A stretch of DNA of 64,000 nucleotides from Modicisalibacter luteus DSM 23508. GTDB lineage: Bacteria; Pseudomonadota; Gammaproteobacteria; Pseudomonadales; Halomonadaceae. Under the pieces are notes generated by a model that saw only the letters and a list, made by a program, of their open reading frames with translations, had not been told where the DNA came from and ran no database searches. The DNA lies in NCBI RefSeq assembly GCF_000378505.1, contig NZ_KB899990.1:186001-250000 (forward strand), written 5' to 3'. This document shows, piece after piece, positions 9,182 through 17,972 of this stretch (position 1 is its first letter; each line of letters begins with the position of its first letter). The translations under genes were made by a program, and so were the position numbers.

Positions 9182-9751
9182 ATGTCTGCCCAACCCGTCA
9201 CCCTGATGGTGGCGCGCCGCGTCGCCCGCGGACGCTATCGCGACTTCATGACTTGGCTCGACGAGGGCCGTGAACTGGCCTCCGACTTCGGCGGTTACCT
9301 AGGCTCCGGCGTGCTGGCGCCACCGCCCGGCGACGATGAGTACCAGATCGTTTTCCGTTTCGCCGATGACGCTGCGCTTGTTGCCTGGGAGCACTCCGCC
9401 TCCCGGCGGGCTTGGCTTGAGCGTGGATACGGACTATTCGAAGCGCCGCACGAACATCGCGCCACCGGGCTGGGAAGCTGGTTCCGCGATGGCCAGGGGC
9501 GCACACCGCCGCGCTGGAAGCAGGCAATCGCAATCTGGTTGGCGTTCTTCCCGGTGTCGCTGGCCTTTCAATGGCTGTTTGGCGATGCCCTGGCTGGCTT
9601 GCCCTTGGTGCCTCGCGTGCTGGCCAGTACGCTAATGCTGACGCCGGTCATGGTGTTCTTGTTCATCCCGCTATCGACGCGTCTACTGTCGCCCTGGTTG
9701 AATGCACCGGCTGACCGCCCACGCCGGATCATGCGCCAGCGCAGGGCATAG
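9182..9751 (+). CDS. ABM-domain protein with C-terminal membrane segments
   Basis: The 189-residue protein starts behind AACAGGAG. Residues 1-100 resemble the antibiotic-biosynthesis-monooxygenase (ABM) ferredoxin-like fold, with VTLMVARRVARGRYRDFMTW and FRFADDAALVAWEHS. Residues 115-175 hold two hydrophobic segments, so the ABM-like domain would be anchored at the inner membrane facing the cytoplasm. Membrane-anchored ABM proteins of this layout occur in proteobacteria with unknown substrate. It stands alone, with no operon partner. Confidence 0.75.
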   Translation: MSAQPVTLMVARRVARGRYRDFMTWLDEGRELASDFGGYLGSGVLAPPPGDDEYQIVFRFADDAALVAWEHSASRRAWLERGYGLFEAPHEHRATGLGSWFRDGQGRTPPRWKQAIAIWLAFFPVSLAFQWLFGDALAGLPLVPRVLASTLMLTPVMVFLFIPLSTRLLSPWLNAPADRPRRIMRQRRA

Positions 9752-9753
9752 CG

Positions 9754-9999
9754 CTAGTTTTCGAGGCCTGCAAGCAGAGCATCGATTTCGTTACATATCC
9801 AACGAGGTTCGAAATACTCCTGGATGACTTGTTCGGCGAAGCGCAGAAAGCCCAATGCGGCATAAGGAAGCCGGTGCTCGCGATGCAGGATTAACAGCCA
9901 ATAACAGGTGATCGGTTCCGGAGTGTCCAGATCGCGTAACGTCGGCTTTGGGGCAACGGCGGCTGTAGGATTTGTTATCAATACCAAGGCTGTGCACAA
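9754..9999 (-). pseudogene. LysR-type regulator remnant (C-terminal fragment)
   Basis: This roughly 80-codon minus-strand frame ends in a stretch typical of the C-terminus of LysR effector domains: RDLDTPEPITCYWLLILHRE, then AALGFLRFA. There is no helix-turn-helix, and the frame is closed upstream by a stop inside the start of the divergent sbtA gene. Only TTG or GTG codons without a ribosome-binding site could start it. The most likely reading is the relic of a LysR regulator that once sat divergently from the permease gene and lost about three quarters of its length. Confidence 0.6.
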
Positions 10000-10034
10000 T
10001 CTCGCCTGATTTTGATAAACCAGAAGAAACCTAA

Positions 10035-10973
10035 ATGCCTGACATCATTGTTATGTTTTTTTTGCTGGGCCTGGCTGCTGGCCTGGTTAAATCCAACCTG
10101 ACCATTCCCCGCGCCGCCTACGACACCCTCAGCCTATTGCTGATGCTGACGATAGGGCTCAAGGGGGGGATGGCGCTGTATGGCAACCTGAACTGGAACC
10201 TGGTTCCCGACCTCTTGGGTGTTGCTGCGTTGGGTGGCCTGATTCCGTTGGCGTTAGCACCGCTGCTTCGAAAGATGGTTCGTTTGAATGCCGCTGACAG
10301 CGCCAGCCTGGCCGCACATTATGGTTCCGTTAGTGCAGGAACCTTTGCCGTAGTGCTGGCCTATGTAGAAAGCAAGGGGTTAACAGCCGGGGCCGAGACG
10401 ACGTTGTATCTCGTGATGATGGAGCTTCCTGCGATCATGGTCGGCATTGCCCTGTACCGCCGATATCAGGGGGAGCGTAACAAGGAAGCAATCATGTCAG
10501 GGTTATGGCATGAGACCTTGACCAACCGCGGGGTGATTCTGCTTGCTGGCGGTGTGATTATCGGAACGCTCTATGGCCCGATGCAGGGAGCCTCAGTTAC
10601 CGACCTCTATACATCTGCGTTCCATGGTGTTCTGGCTCTGTTCCTGCTCGAGATGGGGCTGACGGCTGCTGAAACCCTACGACCATTGCCGTGGAAACAT
10701 TGGCGCTTGCTGACATTCGCATTGATGGCTCCGCCAGTTCTCGCTCTGACAGGTATCGTTATGGGTGCACTGCTCGGTTTGCCCGACGGCTCGATGCTGA
10801 TACTCGCCACTCTTACCGCAAGTGCATCGTACATTGCCGCTCCTGCGGCCATGCGAACGGCAGTTCCCGAGGCCAATATCGGCTTGGCAATGCTCGCTTC
10901 ACTGGGGGTTACGTTCCCGTTCAATGTGTTGGTTGGCATTCCGCTATACCACCAGTTCATTGCTTGGGTATGA
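10035..10973 (+). CDS. sbtA: SbtA-family sodium-dependent bicarbonate permease
   Basis: The 312-residue inner-membrane protein has about ten hydrophobic segments. It matches the SbtA/DUF897 family: the N-terminal FFLLGLAAGLVKSNLTIP segment, AYDTLSLLLMLTIGLKGG, AAHYGSVSAGTFAV near residue 95 and SASYIAAPAAMR near residue 260. Cyanobacterial SbtA imports bicarbonate with sodium and is gated by the PII-like protein SbtB; no SbtB gene is adjacent. The ribosome-binding site is weak (AGAAG). A LysR fragment lies divergently upstream. Bicarbonate as substrate is a family inference. Confidence 0.85.
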   Translation: MPDIIVMFFLLGLAAGLVKSNLTIPRAAYDTLSLLLMLTIGLKGGMALYGNLNWNLVPDLLGVAALGGLIPLALAPLLRKMVRLNAADSASLAAHYGSVSAGTFAVVLAYVESKGLTAGAETTLYLVMMELPAIMVGIALYRRYQGERNKEAIMSGLWHETLTNRGVILLAGGVIIGTLYGPMQGASVTDLYTSAFHGVLALFLLEMGLTAAETLRPLPWKHWRLLTFALMAPPVLALTGIVMGALLGLPDGSMLILATLTASASYIAAPAAMRTAVPEANIGLAMLASLGVTFPFNVLVGIPLYHQFIAWV

Positions 10974-11265
10974 CTGGCATTCCGTATCAAAGGGGCATGC
11001 AGGTAACGTGCCGGTAGCTTTCAGTGAGCCCCTGATGGCGGAGCTGGTTGAGCTCAACAACGGCTCCGCACATCTGAACTTCACGCATGGGGTCACTCGT
11101 CCAACGTGCAGTTATTCAGGACTACGACCAAAGAATGCTACGGTAAACCATCTGTAACTTGAAGGTTTCGCTACTCTCAAAGGTGGACTCGGTCATGACG
11201 GTGCGCGACATGTCGTGACCTCTCTGCCGGGTCTAAGAAGATCAACAACAGAGGAGCATGCCTTC
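10974..11265. other. Intergenic region upstream of exaC with inverted repeats
   Basis: No gene is recognised here. Before exaC it holds an imperfect inverted repeat, GGTCATGAC (11191-11199) and GTCGTGACC (11212-11220), and nested in it the perfect palindrome CGACATGTCG (11206-11215). These are possible activator or repressor sites for exaC. No clear sigma-54 or sigma-70 promoter could be called by eye. Confidence 0.4.
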
Positions 11266-12786
11266 ATGATCTATGCCAATCCCGGCAGTGCCGACGCCAT
11301 CGTCAGTTTCGAGAAGCGTTACGGCAACTACATCGGTGGTGAGTTCGTCGCGCCGGTCAAGGGCCAGTATTTCGAGAACATCAGCCCGGTCAATGGCGAG
11401 GTGATCTGTGAGATTCCTCGTTCGACTGCCGAGGACATCGACCTGGCACTGGATGCTGCGCACAAGGCGGCTCCGGCCTGGGGCCGGACATCGGCTCAGG
11501 AGCGCAGCAATATCCTGCTAAAGATCGCCGATCGCATCGAACAGAACCTGGAGATGCTTGCCGTTGCCGAGACCTGGGATAACGGCAAGGCGGTGCGTGA
11601 AACGCTGAATGCCGACATTCCGCTGGCCGTCGATCACTTCCGCTATTTTGCGGGGTGTATCCGCGCCCAGGAGGGTACGGCGGCGGACATCGATGCCAAC
11701 ACCGTGGCCTACCATTTTCATGAACCGCTTGGCGTAGTGGGCCAGATCATTCCCTGGAACTTTCCGATCCTGATGGCATGCTGGAAGCTTGGTCCGGCAC
11801 TGGCCGCGGGCAATTGTGTAGTACTCAAGCCCGCCGAACAGACCCCAGCGTCAATCCTCAAGGTTGTCGAACTGATCGGCGACCTGTTGCCGCCTGGCGT
11901 GCTGAATATCGTCAACGGCTACGGTGCCGAGGCCGGACAAGCGCTGGCTACCAGCAAGCGAATCGCCAAGATTGCCTTTACCGGGTCCACGCCTGTGGGG
12001 TCGCACATCCTCAAGTGCGCAGCTGAAAACATCATCCCGTCGACCGTCGAGCTGGGTGGCAAGTCCCCCAACATCTACTTCGCCGATATCCTCAACGCCG
12101 AGCCGGAATTCATCGACAAGGCAGCGGAAGGCATGGTGCTGGCCTTCTTCAACCAGGGTGAAGTTTGTACCTGTCCGTCACGTGCGTTGATTCAGGAAAG
12201 CATGTACGACGCTTTCATGTCGCGTGTACTCGAGCGCACCAAGCTCATCAAGCGCGGCAATCCGCTGGATACCGATGTTCAGGTCGGGGCCCAGGCGTCT
12301 CAGGAACAGTACGATAAAATCATGTCCTACATGGATGTGGCGCGTGAAGAAGGGGCCGAGTTCCTGACCGGGGGAGGCAAGGAAAGCTTCGATCCTGCCT
12401 ACGACAAAGGCTTCTATATCCAACCGACGCTGCTCAAGGGCAACAACAAGATGCGCGTCTTCCAGGAAGAGATCTTCGGACCGGTAGTCGCCGTCACCAC
12501 CTTCAAGGACGAGGCGGAAGCGCTGGCGATTGCCAACGATACCGAGTTTGGACTTGGCGCTGGCGTGTGGACCCGGGACATCAATCTCGCCTTCCGCATG
12601 GGACGGGGCATCCAGGCCGGCCGCGTATGGACCAACTGCTACCACCAGTATCCGGCACATGCCGCCTTCGGGGGTTACAAGAAGTCGGGGGTCGGTCGCG
12701 AAACCCACAAGATGGCGCTGGAGCATTACCAGCAGACCAAGAACCTATTGGTGAGTTATGACACCAATCCGCTTGGGTTCTTCTAA
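11266..12786 (+). CDS. exaC: NAD-dependent aldehyde dehydrogenase, ExaC/AcoD type
   Basis: The 506-residue enzyme oxidises acetaldehyde and similar aldehydes to acids. The start is ATG 11266 behind AGAGGAG; a GTG start 17 codons upstream is less likely. Motifs seen are [12 protein letters not shown] (NAD site), FTGSTPVG, the general-base Glu262 in VELGGKSPN and the nucleophile Cys301 in [11 protein letters not shown]. The double-cysteine CTC context is typical of the ExaC/AcoD/AldB subgroup, whose length also fits. It is monocistronic here, ending in a convergent hairpin. Confidence 0.88.
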   Translation: MIYANPGSADAIVSFEKRYGNYIGGEFVAPVKGQYFENISPVNGEVICEIPRSTAEDIDLALDAAHKAAPAWGRTSAQERSNILLKIADRIEQNLEMLAVAETWDNGKAVRETLNADIPLAVDHFRYFAGCIRAQEGTAADIDANTVAYHFHEPLGVVGQIIPWNFPILMACWKLGPALAAGNCVVLKPAEQTPASILKVVELIGDLLPPGVLNIVNGYGAEAGQALATSKRIAKIAFTGSTPVGSHILKCAAENIIPSTVELGGKSPNIYFADILNAEPEFIDKAAEGMVLAFFNQGEVCTCPSRALIQESMYDAFMSRVLERTKLIKRGNPLDTDVQVGAQASQEQYDKIMSYMDVAREEGAEFLTGGGKESFDPAYDKGFYIQPTLLKGNNKMRVFQEEIFGPVVAVTTFKDEAEALAIANDTEFGLGAGVWTRDINLAFRMGRGIQAGRVWTNCYHQYPAHAAFGGYKKSGVGRETHKMALEHYQQTKNLLVSYDTNPLGFF

Positions 12787-12840
12787 GCCACTCATGATTG
12801 GCCTCGAGTCAATCATGTCTTGAGCTGTTCTTGACTACGA

Positions 12841-12868
12841 TGGGGCATACGATACTTCGTATGCCCCA
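12841..12868. terminator. Convergent 12-bp hairpin after exaC
   Basis: TGGGGCATACGA pairs perfectly with TCGTATGCCCCA around a 4-base loop, between the converging exaC and flavoprotein genes. There is no long T run on either side, so termination efficiency is uncertain. Confidence 0.65.
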
Positions 12869-12890
12869 CTTCGTTTCTGGCCTTTCTCGG

Positions 12891-13799
12891 CTATCGGTGC
12901 TGTAGCCGGTTGTGAATTGCAGTCGCGGCAATGGCGGCCTGCCCGGTAGCGACGGTGATCTGACTCAGTCGGTTGGTCATGTCGCCGGCAGCATAGAGCC
13001 CTTCGACCCCGGTCTGCATGTGCTCGTCGACGATCAGATAGTCATCCGAATTGCGTCGAGCCCCGAGTCCACGGCTAAGGTCGCTCCGCACCCGAGTGCC
13101 AAGCGCACAATAGAGCACATCGAAGGTATATGTGCGGCCATCCACCATATGAACATGAATAAGCTGCTGGTCGTCGGTCGAGAGGCGCTGGATGAGACCC
13201 TGGACCAGTGAAATATCCTCGTTCGCCAACTGATCTGTCGCACGCTGATCAAGGAAGGCGCCATTGTCGATGTCGATCATCGTCAGGTTGGCGCTGAAGC
13301 GCTTGATGAAAACTGACTCACGCACGCCGTGCTCGTTTCGAGCGATGATACCGATGCATTCATTGCTGAACTCGAAGCCGTCGCAGATAGGGCAGTAACG
13401 AATCAATCCCTGCTCCTTGACCGCCTGGAAGCCCTCCAGCTCAGGGTCGATATCGACTACACCTGTAGCCAGCAGGACTGTGCGGGCGTGGATAACCTCG
13501 CTATCAGTATGGGCGAGGAACAAACCGTCTTCCGTGCGCTGCAGTCGCAGTACGGTTCCCGAACTCACGCTGCCACCGTTGACCCGAAGTTGCGTTCGCA
13601 ACTGATCCAACAACTCGTTGCCTCCGATGCCATCCGGATAGCCGGGATAATTGTGGCTACAGGGAATAAGCGAGGCACGACTGTAACCTGCATCGATGAT
13701 ACGAATCGTCCGGTAGAAGCGGCTCAGATTGATGCCTGCCGTCAAACCGGCCGGGCCGGCTCCAATGATAAGGCAATCGAGCAAGGTGTCGTCATCCAT
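12891..13799 (-). CDS. Thioredoxin-reductase-like FAD/NAD(P) oxidoreductase
   Basis: The 302-residue protein starts at ATG 13799 behind CTGGAG; upstream in-frame starts have no good site. It has the N-terminal FAD-binding [11 protein letters not shown], a redox-active pair Cys136-Cys139 in YCPICDG (the position of the CxxC in thioredoxin reductase) and the C-terminal [13 protein letters not shown] motif. The NAD(P) loop region reads [13 protein letters not shown] rather than the canonical GxGxxA of thioredoxin reductase, so cofactor and partner may differ. No thioredoxin gene is adjacent. Confidence 0.8.
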   Translation of the reverse strand: MDDDTLLDCLIIGAGPAGLTAGINLSRFYRTIRIIDAGYSRASLIPCSHNYPGYPDGIGGNELLDQLRTQLRVNGGSVSSGTVLRLQRTEDGLFLAHTDSEVIHARTVLLATGVVDIDPELEGFQAVKEQGLIRYCPICDGFEFSNECIGIIARNEHGVRESVFIKRFSANLTMIDIDNGAFLDQRATDQLANEDISLVQGLIQRLSTDDQQLIHVHMVDGRTYTFDVLYCALGTRVRSDLSRGLGARRNSDDYLIVDEHMQTGVEGLYAAGDMTNRLSQITVATGQAAIAATAIHNRLQHR

Positions 13800-14071
13800 G
13801 AAGGCTCCAGCGTCGAATGAAGAAAAGAATAGGCGGTTATTTGCAGCATAGCTGTGCATGCAATGGAACAGAGGATTTTACGGAGAGATCCGCACAGAAA
13901 TTATAGATGTTTTCTATCAATATGGCGTTATTAATGAATTGATTAATAACGTGACCAGCAGTTATCGCACTATGACCAAGTCAAACAGAATATAGTGCAT
14001 ATCGCCGGGTACCCTGCAGGGATGATAAGCTGATATACAGCAGTAATAACCGATGAACAGGATGTGGCGGA

Positions 14072-14830
14072 ATGGAATCAGCTAGGGATAAGCGCCAGTT
14101 CTTGCAGAAACCGTATGACTTCCTATTTTGGCTGGGGCGGCATGAGTTGCCGGTCCTGCTTTGCGTCCTCATTGTCTCGGGCGGTTTCTGGGGCTTCGTT
14201 GAGCTGGCCGATACGGTCATGGAAGGTGAGACACGAAACCTCGACGAAAGGTTATTGCTGGCCTTTCGTACTGCCACGGACCTGTCGGATCCGATCGGTC
14301 CAGGCTGGGCCGAAGAAATGGGACGCGACTTTACTGCACTGGGCGGTGTGGCCGTGCTAGTCATCATCTCTACATTTTCGCTGGGGTACCTGTTACTTTC
14401 ACGTTATTACCATGCAGCGCTGTTCATGCTGGTATCGGTAAGCGGTGGATGGTTGATGAGTACGCTGCTGAAGATGGGCTTCGATCGGCCCCGACCCGAC
14501 CTGGTCTCGCACGGTTCAATCGTATATACCGCGAGCTTTCCCAGCGGCCATTCGATGATGGCGGCCGTCACCTACCTGACTCTGGCAGCGCTGCTGATCC
14601 GCATGCAGCCGAAGCGCCGATTGAAAGCCTACCTACTTCTGGTAGCGATCCTGATTACAGTGCTGGTGGGGATCAGTCGTGTCTATCTGGGCGTCCACTG
14701 GCCCACCGATGTGCTGGCTGGCTGGACGGCAGGCGCGGCATGGGCTTCGCTATGCTGGATCGTCGCGCGCTGGATGCAGAAACGGGGCGCCGTGGAGCAA
14801 AGCGTTGGCGATGATAACGCTGTACAGTAG
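14072..14830 (+). CDS. PAP2-family membrane phosphatase
   Basis: The 252-residue inner-membrane protein has the three PAP2 signature motifs in order: KMGFDRPRPD near residue 135, FPSGHSM near 155 and SRVYLGVHWPTDVLAG near 205. The conserved Arg, Ser-Gly-His and Arg/His-Asp residues are all present. About six hydrophobic segments are seen. Such enzymes dephosphorylate undecaprenyl pyrophosphate, phosphatidylglycerol phosphate or similar lipids; the exact substrate cannot be told. The peptidoglycan carboxypeptidase gene lies next, on the same strand. Confidence 0.9.
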   Translation: MESARDKRQFLQKPYDFLFWLGRHELPVLLCVLIVSGGFWGFVELADTVMEGETRNLDERLLLAFRTATDLSDPIGPGWAEEMGRDFTALGGVAVLVIISTFSLGYLLLSRYYHAALFMLVSVSGGWLMSTLLKMGFDRPRPDLVSHGSIVYTASFPSGHSMMAAVTYLTLAALLIRMQPKRRLKAYLLLVAILITVLVGISRVYLGVHWPTDVLAGWTAGAAWASLCWIVARWMQKRGAVEQSVGDDNAVQ

Positions 14831-14964
14831 CCGTATCGCTCGCCAATAATAACGATAAAAATCGGCGTTAACCGACTCTTTGCTCACCGATAGCCAGGGT
14901 AGACTTACTGAAATTGTATTTTTTTGATTAATACCAATATAACTAATATTCGCAGGGAACGATC

Positions 14965-16260
14965 ATGGCGCCTAATCCTTCTATCGCCACGCCGCGCAGC
15001 CACGTGGTGTTTATTTTCTGTATGCTCGTTTCTGGCTTGTCGCTGTTTGCTTCGCAAGTGCAGGCCAATCCACGATACGCCTCCATCGTTATCGATGCCC
15101 AGAGTGGCGAAGTATTATCCTCCGAACATGCCGATGCCGCGCGTTACCCTGCGTCATTAACCAAGATGATGACGCTTTACCTCTTGTTCGAGGCAGTCGA
15201 AAGCGGGCGGTTGACGATGGAATCCCAACTGCCGGTATCGGCGCATGCCGCCGCTCAGCCACCTTCCAAGCTCTGGGTACGACCCGGGCAGACGATTGCC
15301 GTCGAGGAGGCGATCCTGGCCTTGGTCGTTCGCTCGGCGAACGACGTCGCGGCGGTGGTGGCAGAGAGCCTGGCAGGCTCCGAGCGAGCATTTGCCGAAC
15401 GCATGACTGCCAAGGCCAGGGCAATGGGAATGACCTCGACCACGTTCCGCAATGCCTCGGGCTTGCCGGACGACGCGCAAGTGACCACAGCCCGGGACAT
15501 GGCCACGCTATCCATGCATCTGATGCGTGACTTTCCTCGGTTTTACGGCTATTTCTCGCGCACGCACTTTGCCTATCGAGGCAAGACCTACAAGGGGCAC
15601 AATCGACTGTTGGATGATTATACCGGTGCCGATGGTCTAAAGACCGGTTATATCCGGGCGTCGGGTTTCAACGTGGCGACCTCGGCGGTACGAGACGGAC
15701 GCCGCATCGTCTCGGTCGTCATGGGTGGCTTTACTGCAAAGTCACGCGATGCCCATATGGCGGATCTTCTCGACAGGGGCTTCGTAAGGGCGTCCCTATT
15801 GACCCGTGGCGATTGGATCGCCAAGACAGATGTATTCGGTACTGGCGAAGCGATCGCGTTGGCCGCAGCGCCGAAAGCCCGCAGCGTGGCAGCAACGGTG
15901 GCACGCCCATCCGCTCCGGCCGCTGCCGAGGCTGCCGCCGTGGCCCAGGGGGATGCTCAGGACGATCCGATTCGTACCCTGATGGCCAGCATGGATCATC
16001 CCGATACGACTGGCTGGATGGTTCAGGTAGGTGCTTTCAGTAACCGCGATGGCGCACAGGTCCGTGCCAATCAGGCGGCGACCGCGCTGAGAAGTGAGCT
16101 CACCAATACGCGTGTCTCGGTGGTACCTGCCGACGGCGCGCGTCAAATGTATCGTGCTCGCCTGATCGATCTGGAAGAGGAGCAGGCGCGCCGCTCCTGC
16201 CAACAGCTGGCCAGCCAAGGTATGGATTGTGTGGTGTTGCGTGCCGGGGTAGGAGGCTGA
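14965..16260 (+). CDS. D-alanyl-D-alanine carboxypeptidase with SPOR domain
   Basis: The 431-residue penicillin-binding protein (S11 peptidase) has a signal peptide at residues 1-34. The three active-site motifs are SLTK (Ser64, Lys67), SAN (Ser124) and KTG (Lys226). It trims the terminal D-Ala of peptidoglycan pentapeptides in the periplasm. A low-complexity Ala/Pro linker near residues 300-325 leads to a C-terminal SPOR domain (WMVQVGAFSN near residue 351), which binds denuded glycan at the septum. The SPOR tail makes it longer than E. coli PBP5 and suggests a division-site role. Confidence 0.92.
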   Translation: MAPNPSIATPRSHVVFIFCMLVSGLSLFASQVQANPRYASIVIDAQSGEVLSSEHADAARYPASLTKMMTLYLLFEAVESGRLTMESQLPVSAHAAAQPPSKLWVRPGQTIAVEEAILALVVRSANDVAAVVAESLAGSERAFAERMTAKARAMGMTSTTFRNASGLPDDAQVTTARDMATLSMHLMRDFPRFYGYFSRTHFAYRGKTYKGHNRLLDDYTGADGLKTGYIRASGFNVATSAVRDGRRIVSVVMGGFTAKSRDAHMADLLDRGFVRASLLTRGDWIAKTDVFGTGEAIALAAAPKARSVAATVARPSAPAAAEAAAVAQGDAQDDPIRTLMASMDHPDTTGWMVQVGAFSNRDGAQVRANQAATALRSELTNTRVSVVPADGARQMYRARLIDLEEEQARRSCQQLASQGMDCVVLRAGVGG

Positions 16261-16296
16261 AAACGGCCGCACTCCGACATGGCCGCTGCCTTTTAT

Positions 16297-16327
16297 CGCC
16301 ATCGCCCCGCTCTGCGGGGCGATGGCG
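16297..16327. terminator. 14-bp perfect hairpin after the carboxypeptidase gene
   Basis: CGCCATCGCCCCGC pairs fully with GCGGGGCGATGGCG around a TCT loop, 36 bp after the stop. T is sparse downstream (TTATAG), so this could terminate or stabilise the transcript 3' end. Confidence 0.7.
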
Positions 16328-16400
16328 TTATAGCTATTAAAAACGACACGGTACGCCGTCTACATGGTATAGCTAGCGCATACATAAAGAAGATGGCGCC

Positions 16401-17279
16401 ATGACGGTCATTTATCCTCTGTTGTACATGCTCGGCGGCCTGGTTGTCGGCCGGTTTATACCCAGTGCGAGGACAGGGCTATCGGCTATCCTCACCCGGA
16501 TACTCATTCCCTTTGTCATCGCCTATAACCTGCTGACCTACCAGGCTGGCACGGCACTGCTCGCCATTTTCTGTTTCATTTTCTGCGGCGTGCTGTTTCT
16601 CCTCGGGCAGGTCTTCTGGCGGGACAAGTTGCGATCACTGACGTTCAGTTATCTCAATATTGGATGGTTGGGCTTGCCGTTAGCCATCGCCATTTTCGGT
16701 GACGCCGCCAGCCGGATCATTATTGCGGCCTACATCGGCGGGTCGGTTTTCGGCAATATCGCCTGTGTGTTGGCCATGCAGGACGAGGCCAGTGGGCGAG
16801 ACATGATTCGCAACACAGTGTCCTCGCCACCGGTGTTGGCCGTCTTCTCGGGCCTGCTTCTGCATATGTCGCCGTTCGATCTGGCTGACGCTTCCTGGCT
16901 GGCGGTGGCCTATGAACTGGCCAAGCAGCTCATGACGATTGCCGGGATGTGCACGCTCGGCATCTGGCTATATTGTTCCAAAATGACATTGGCCAGCTTG
17001 CGGGCAGCCGTGCCGGTGTCGCTGTTGCGGGCTGGTCTGGGGGCAATGATCGTCGGGATGTTCGTCTGGGGCTGCAGTGAACTGGGGATCGAGTTGATCG
17101 CCTCTAATGTGGCGGTACTGTTCATTCTGCCTTTACTCCCCCCAGCAGCGAATACCGTGGTACTGGAAACCTATTATCGAGGCACCGGTAGGTCCGCACA
17201 GGCCATAGCTAGCGGCACCTTGGTGTCACTGGTGCTGTTATCGCTATTCGCTGCAGCTGTGTTGCTATTGCGTCCCTGA
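16401..17279 (+). CDS. AEC-family (auxin efflux carrier-like) permease
   Basis: The 292-residue inner-membrane protein has about ten hydrophobic segments and a two-fold layout. Fits to the AEC family are the LTRILIPFVIAYNLLTYQ opening, YLNIGWLGLPLAIAIFGD near residue 85 and the C-terminal LPPAANTVVLETYY. Members export or exchange organic anions such as malate; no substrate is indicated here. It is followed after 22 bp by the DUF523 gene, so the two may share a transcript. Confidence 0.8.
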   Translation: MTVIYPLLYMLGGLVVGRFIPSARTGLSAILTRILIPFVIAYNLLTYQAGTALLAIFCFIFCGVLFLLGQVFWRDKLRSLTFSYLNIGWLGLPLAIAIFGDAASRIIIAAYIGGSVFGNIACVLAMQDEASGRDMIRNTVSSPPVLAVFSGLLLHMSPFDLADASWLAVAYELAKQLMTIAGMCTLGIWLYCSKMTLASLRAAVPVSLLRAGLGAMIVGMFVWGCSELGIELIASNVAVLFILPLLPPAANTVVLETYYRGTGRSAQAIASGTLVSLVLLSLFAAAVLLLRP

Positions 17280-17301
17280 TTGAGAACCGGAGGAAAAATC
17301 C

Positions 17302-17760
17302 ATGCTTTTGGTCAGTGCGTGTTTGGCTGGATTGAATGTCAGATACGACGCATCGAACAAGCTGGATGAAACAGTGCGCCGGCTCGTTGCCGAGGGTAGA
17401 GCAATCATGGTGTGTCCGGAAATGCTCGGTGGCCTTACAACACCGCGCGAGCCCGCAGAGATCGTGGGCGGCCATGGACAGGATGTTCTTGATGGAACTG
17501 CCAGGGTCATGACGCAATCAGGTATTGATGTAACAGCGGCCTTTCTCGAAGGAGCCTATCGCACCCTGGAGAAGGCGCAGTCGCTGAAGGCGACCAAGGT
17601 TGTGCTCAAGGAATACAGCCCCTCATGCGGCAGTTCTCTGATCTATGATGGTCGTTTCGATGGCAAGGCTGTGGCGGGGAACGGCGTTACTGCCGCCTTG
17701 CTGCAACGACACGGTATCCAAGTCATTTCCGAACGGCAATTGGCATGTCACGTCCCATGA
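17302..17760 (+). CDS. DUF523 protein
   Basis: The 152-residue protein starts behind a strong CGGAGGA. It carries the DUF523 hallmarks: VSACLAGLNVRYD at the N-terminus, VCPEMLGGL near residue 37 and LKEYSPSCGSS near residue 100, with three conserved cysteines that could bind a metal or cluster. The biochemical function of the family is not established. It lies in tandem with the AEC permease. Confidence 0.85.
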   Translation: MLLVSACLAGLNVRYDASNKLDETVRRLVAEGRAIMVCPEMLGGLTTPREPAEIVGGHGQDVLDGTARVMTQSGIDVTAAFLEGAYRTLEKAQSLKATKVVLKEYSPSCGSSLIYDGRFDGKAVAGNGVTAALLQRHGIQVISERQLACHVP

Positions 17761-17972
17761 ATTTAGCGGGGACCGGCGACGTTACCAGGCACTTCTCCTA
17801 CAGATTTCCGCAATGTGAGCTCTAAGATTCTGGGGATGGTTTCAGCGCTTCTTCCGAGGCTGCAAGGCGCCTTGGCTTGAGCGTTGCTCCTATCGTCTCG
17901 TGCAGTCGCTGTTGAGTTGGTCGGCGACCGAGTTGGGGCTGTCGACGTCGCTGGACGCCGTGAGCGTGACGG
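17761..17972. other. Intergenic region with a possible gene relic
   Basis: On the plus strand a start-less frame of about 60 codons runs from about 17820 to the TGA near 18004 and overlaps the 3' end of the oxidase gene. It encodes a Trp/Phe/Arg-rich opening (FWGWFQRFFRG) and ends in WTPPDESRR. I do not recognise it. It could be the tail of a lost gene or chance. Confidence 0.25.

Noticed and set aside
10822-11157. Plus-strand frame running out of sbtA into the gap
   Set aside because: It is an out-of-frame shadow of sbtA extended by chance; no family features or start signal.
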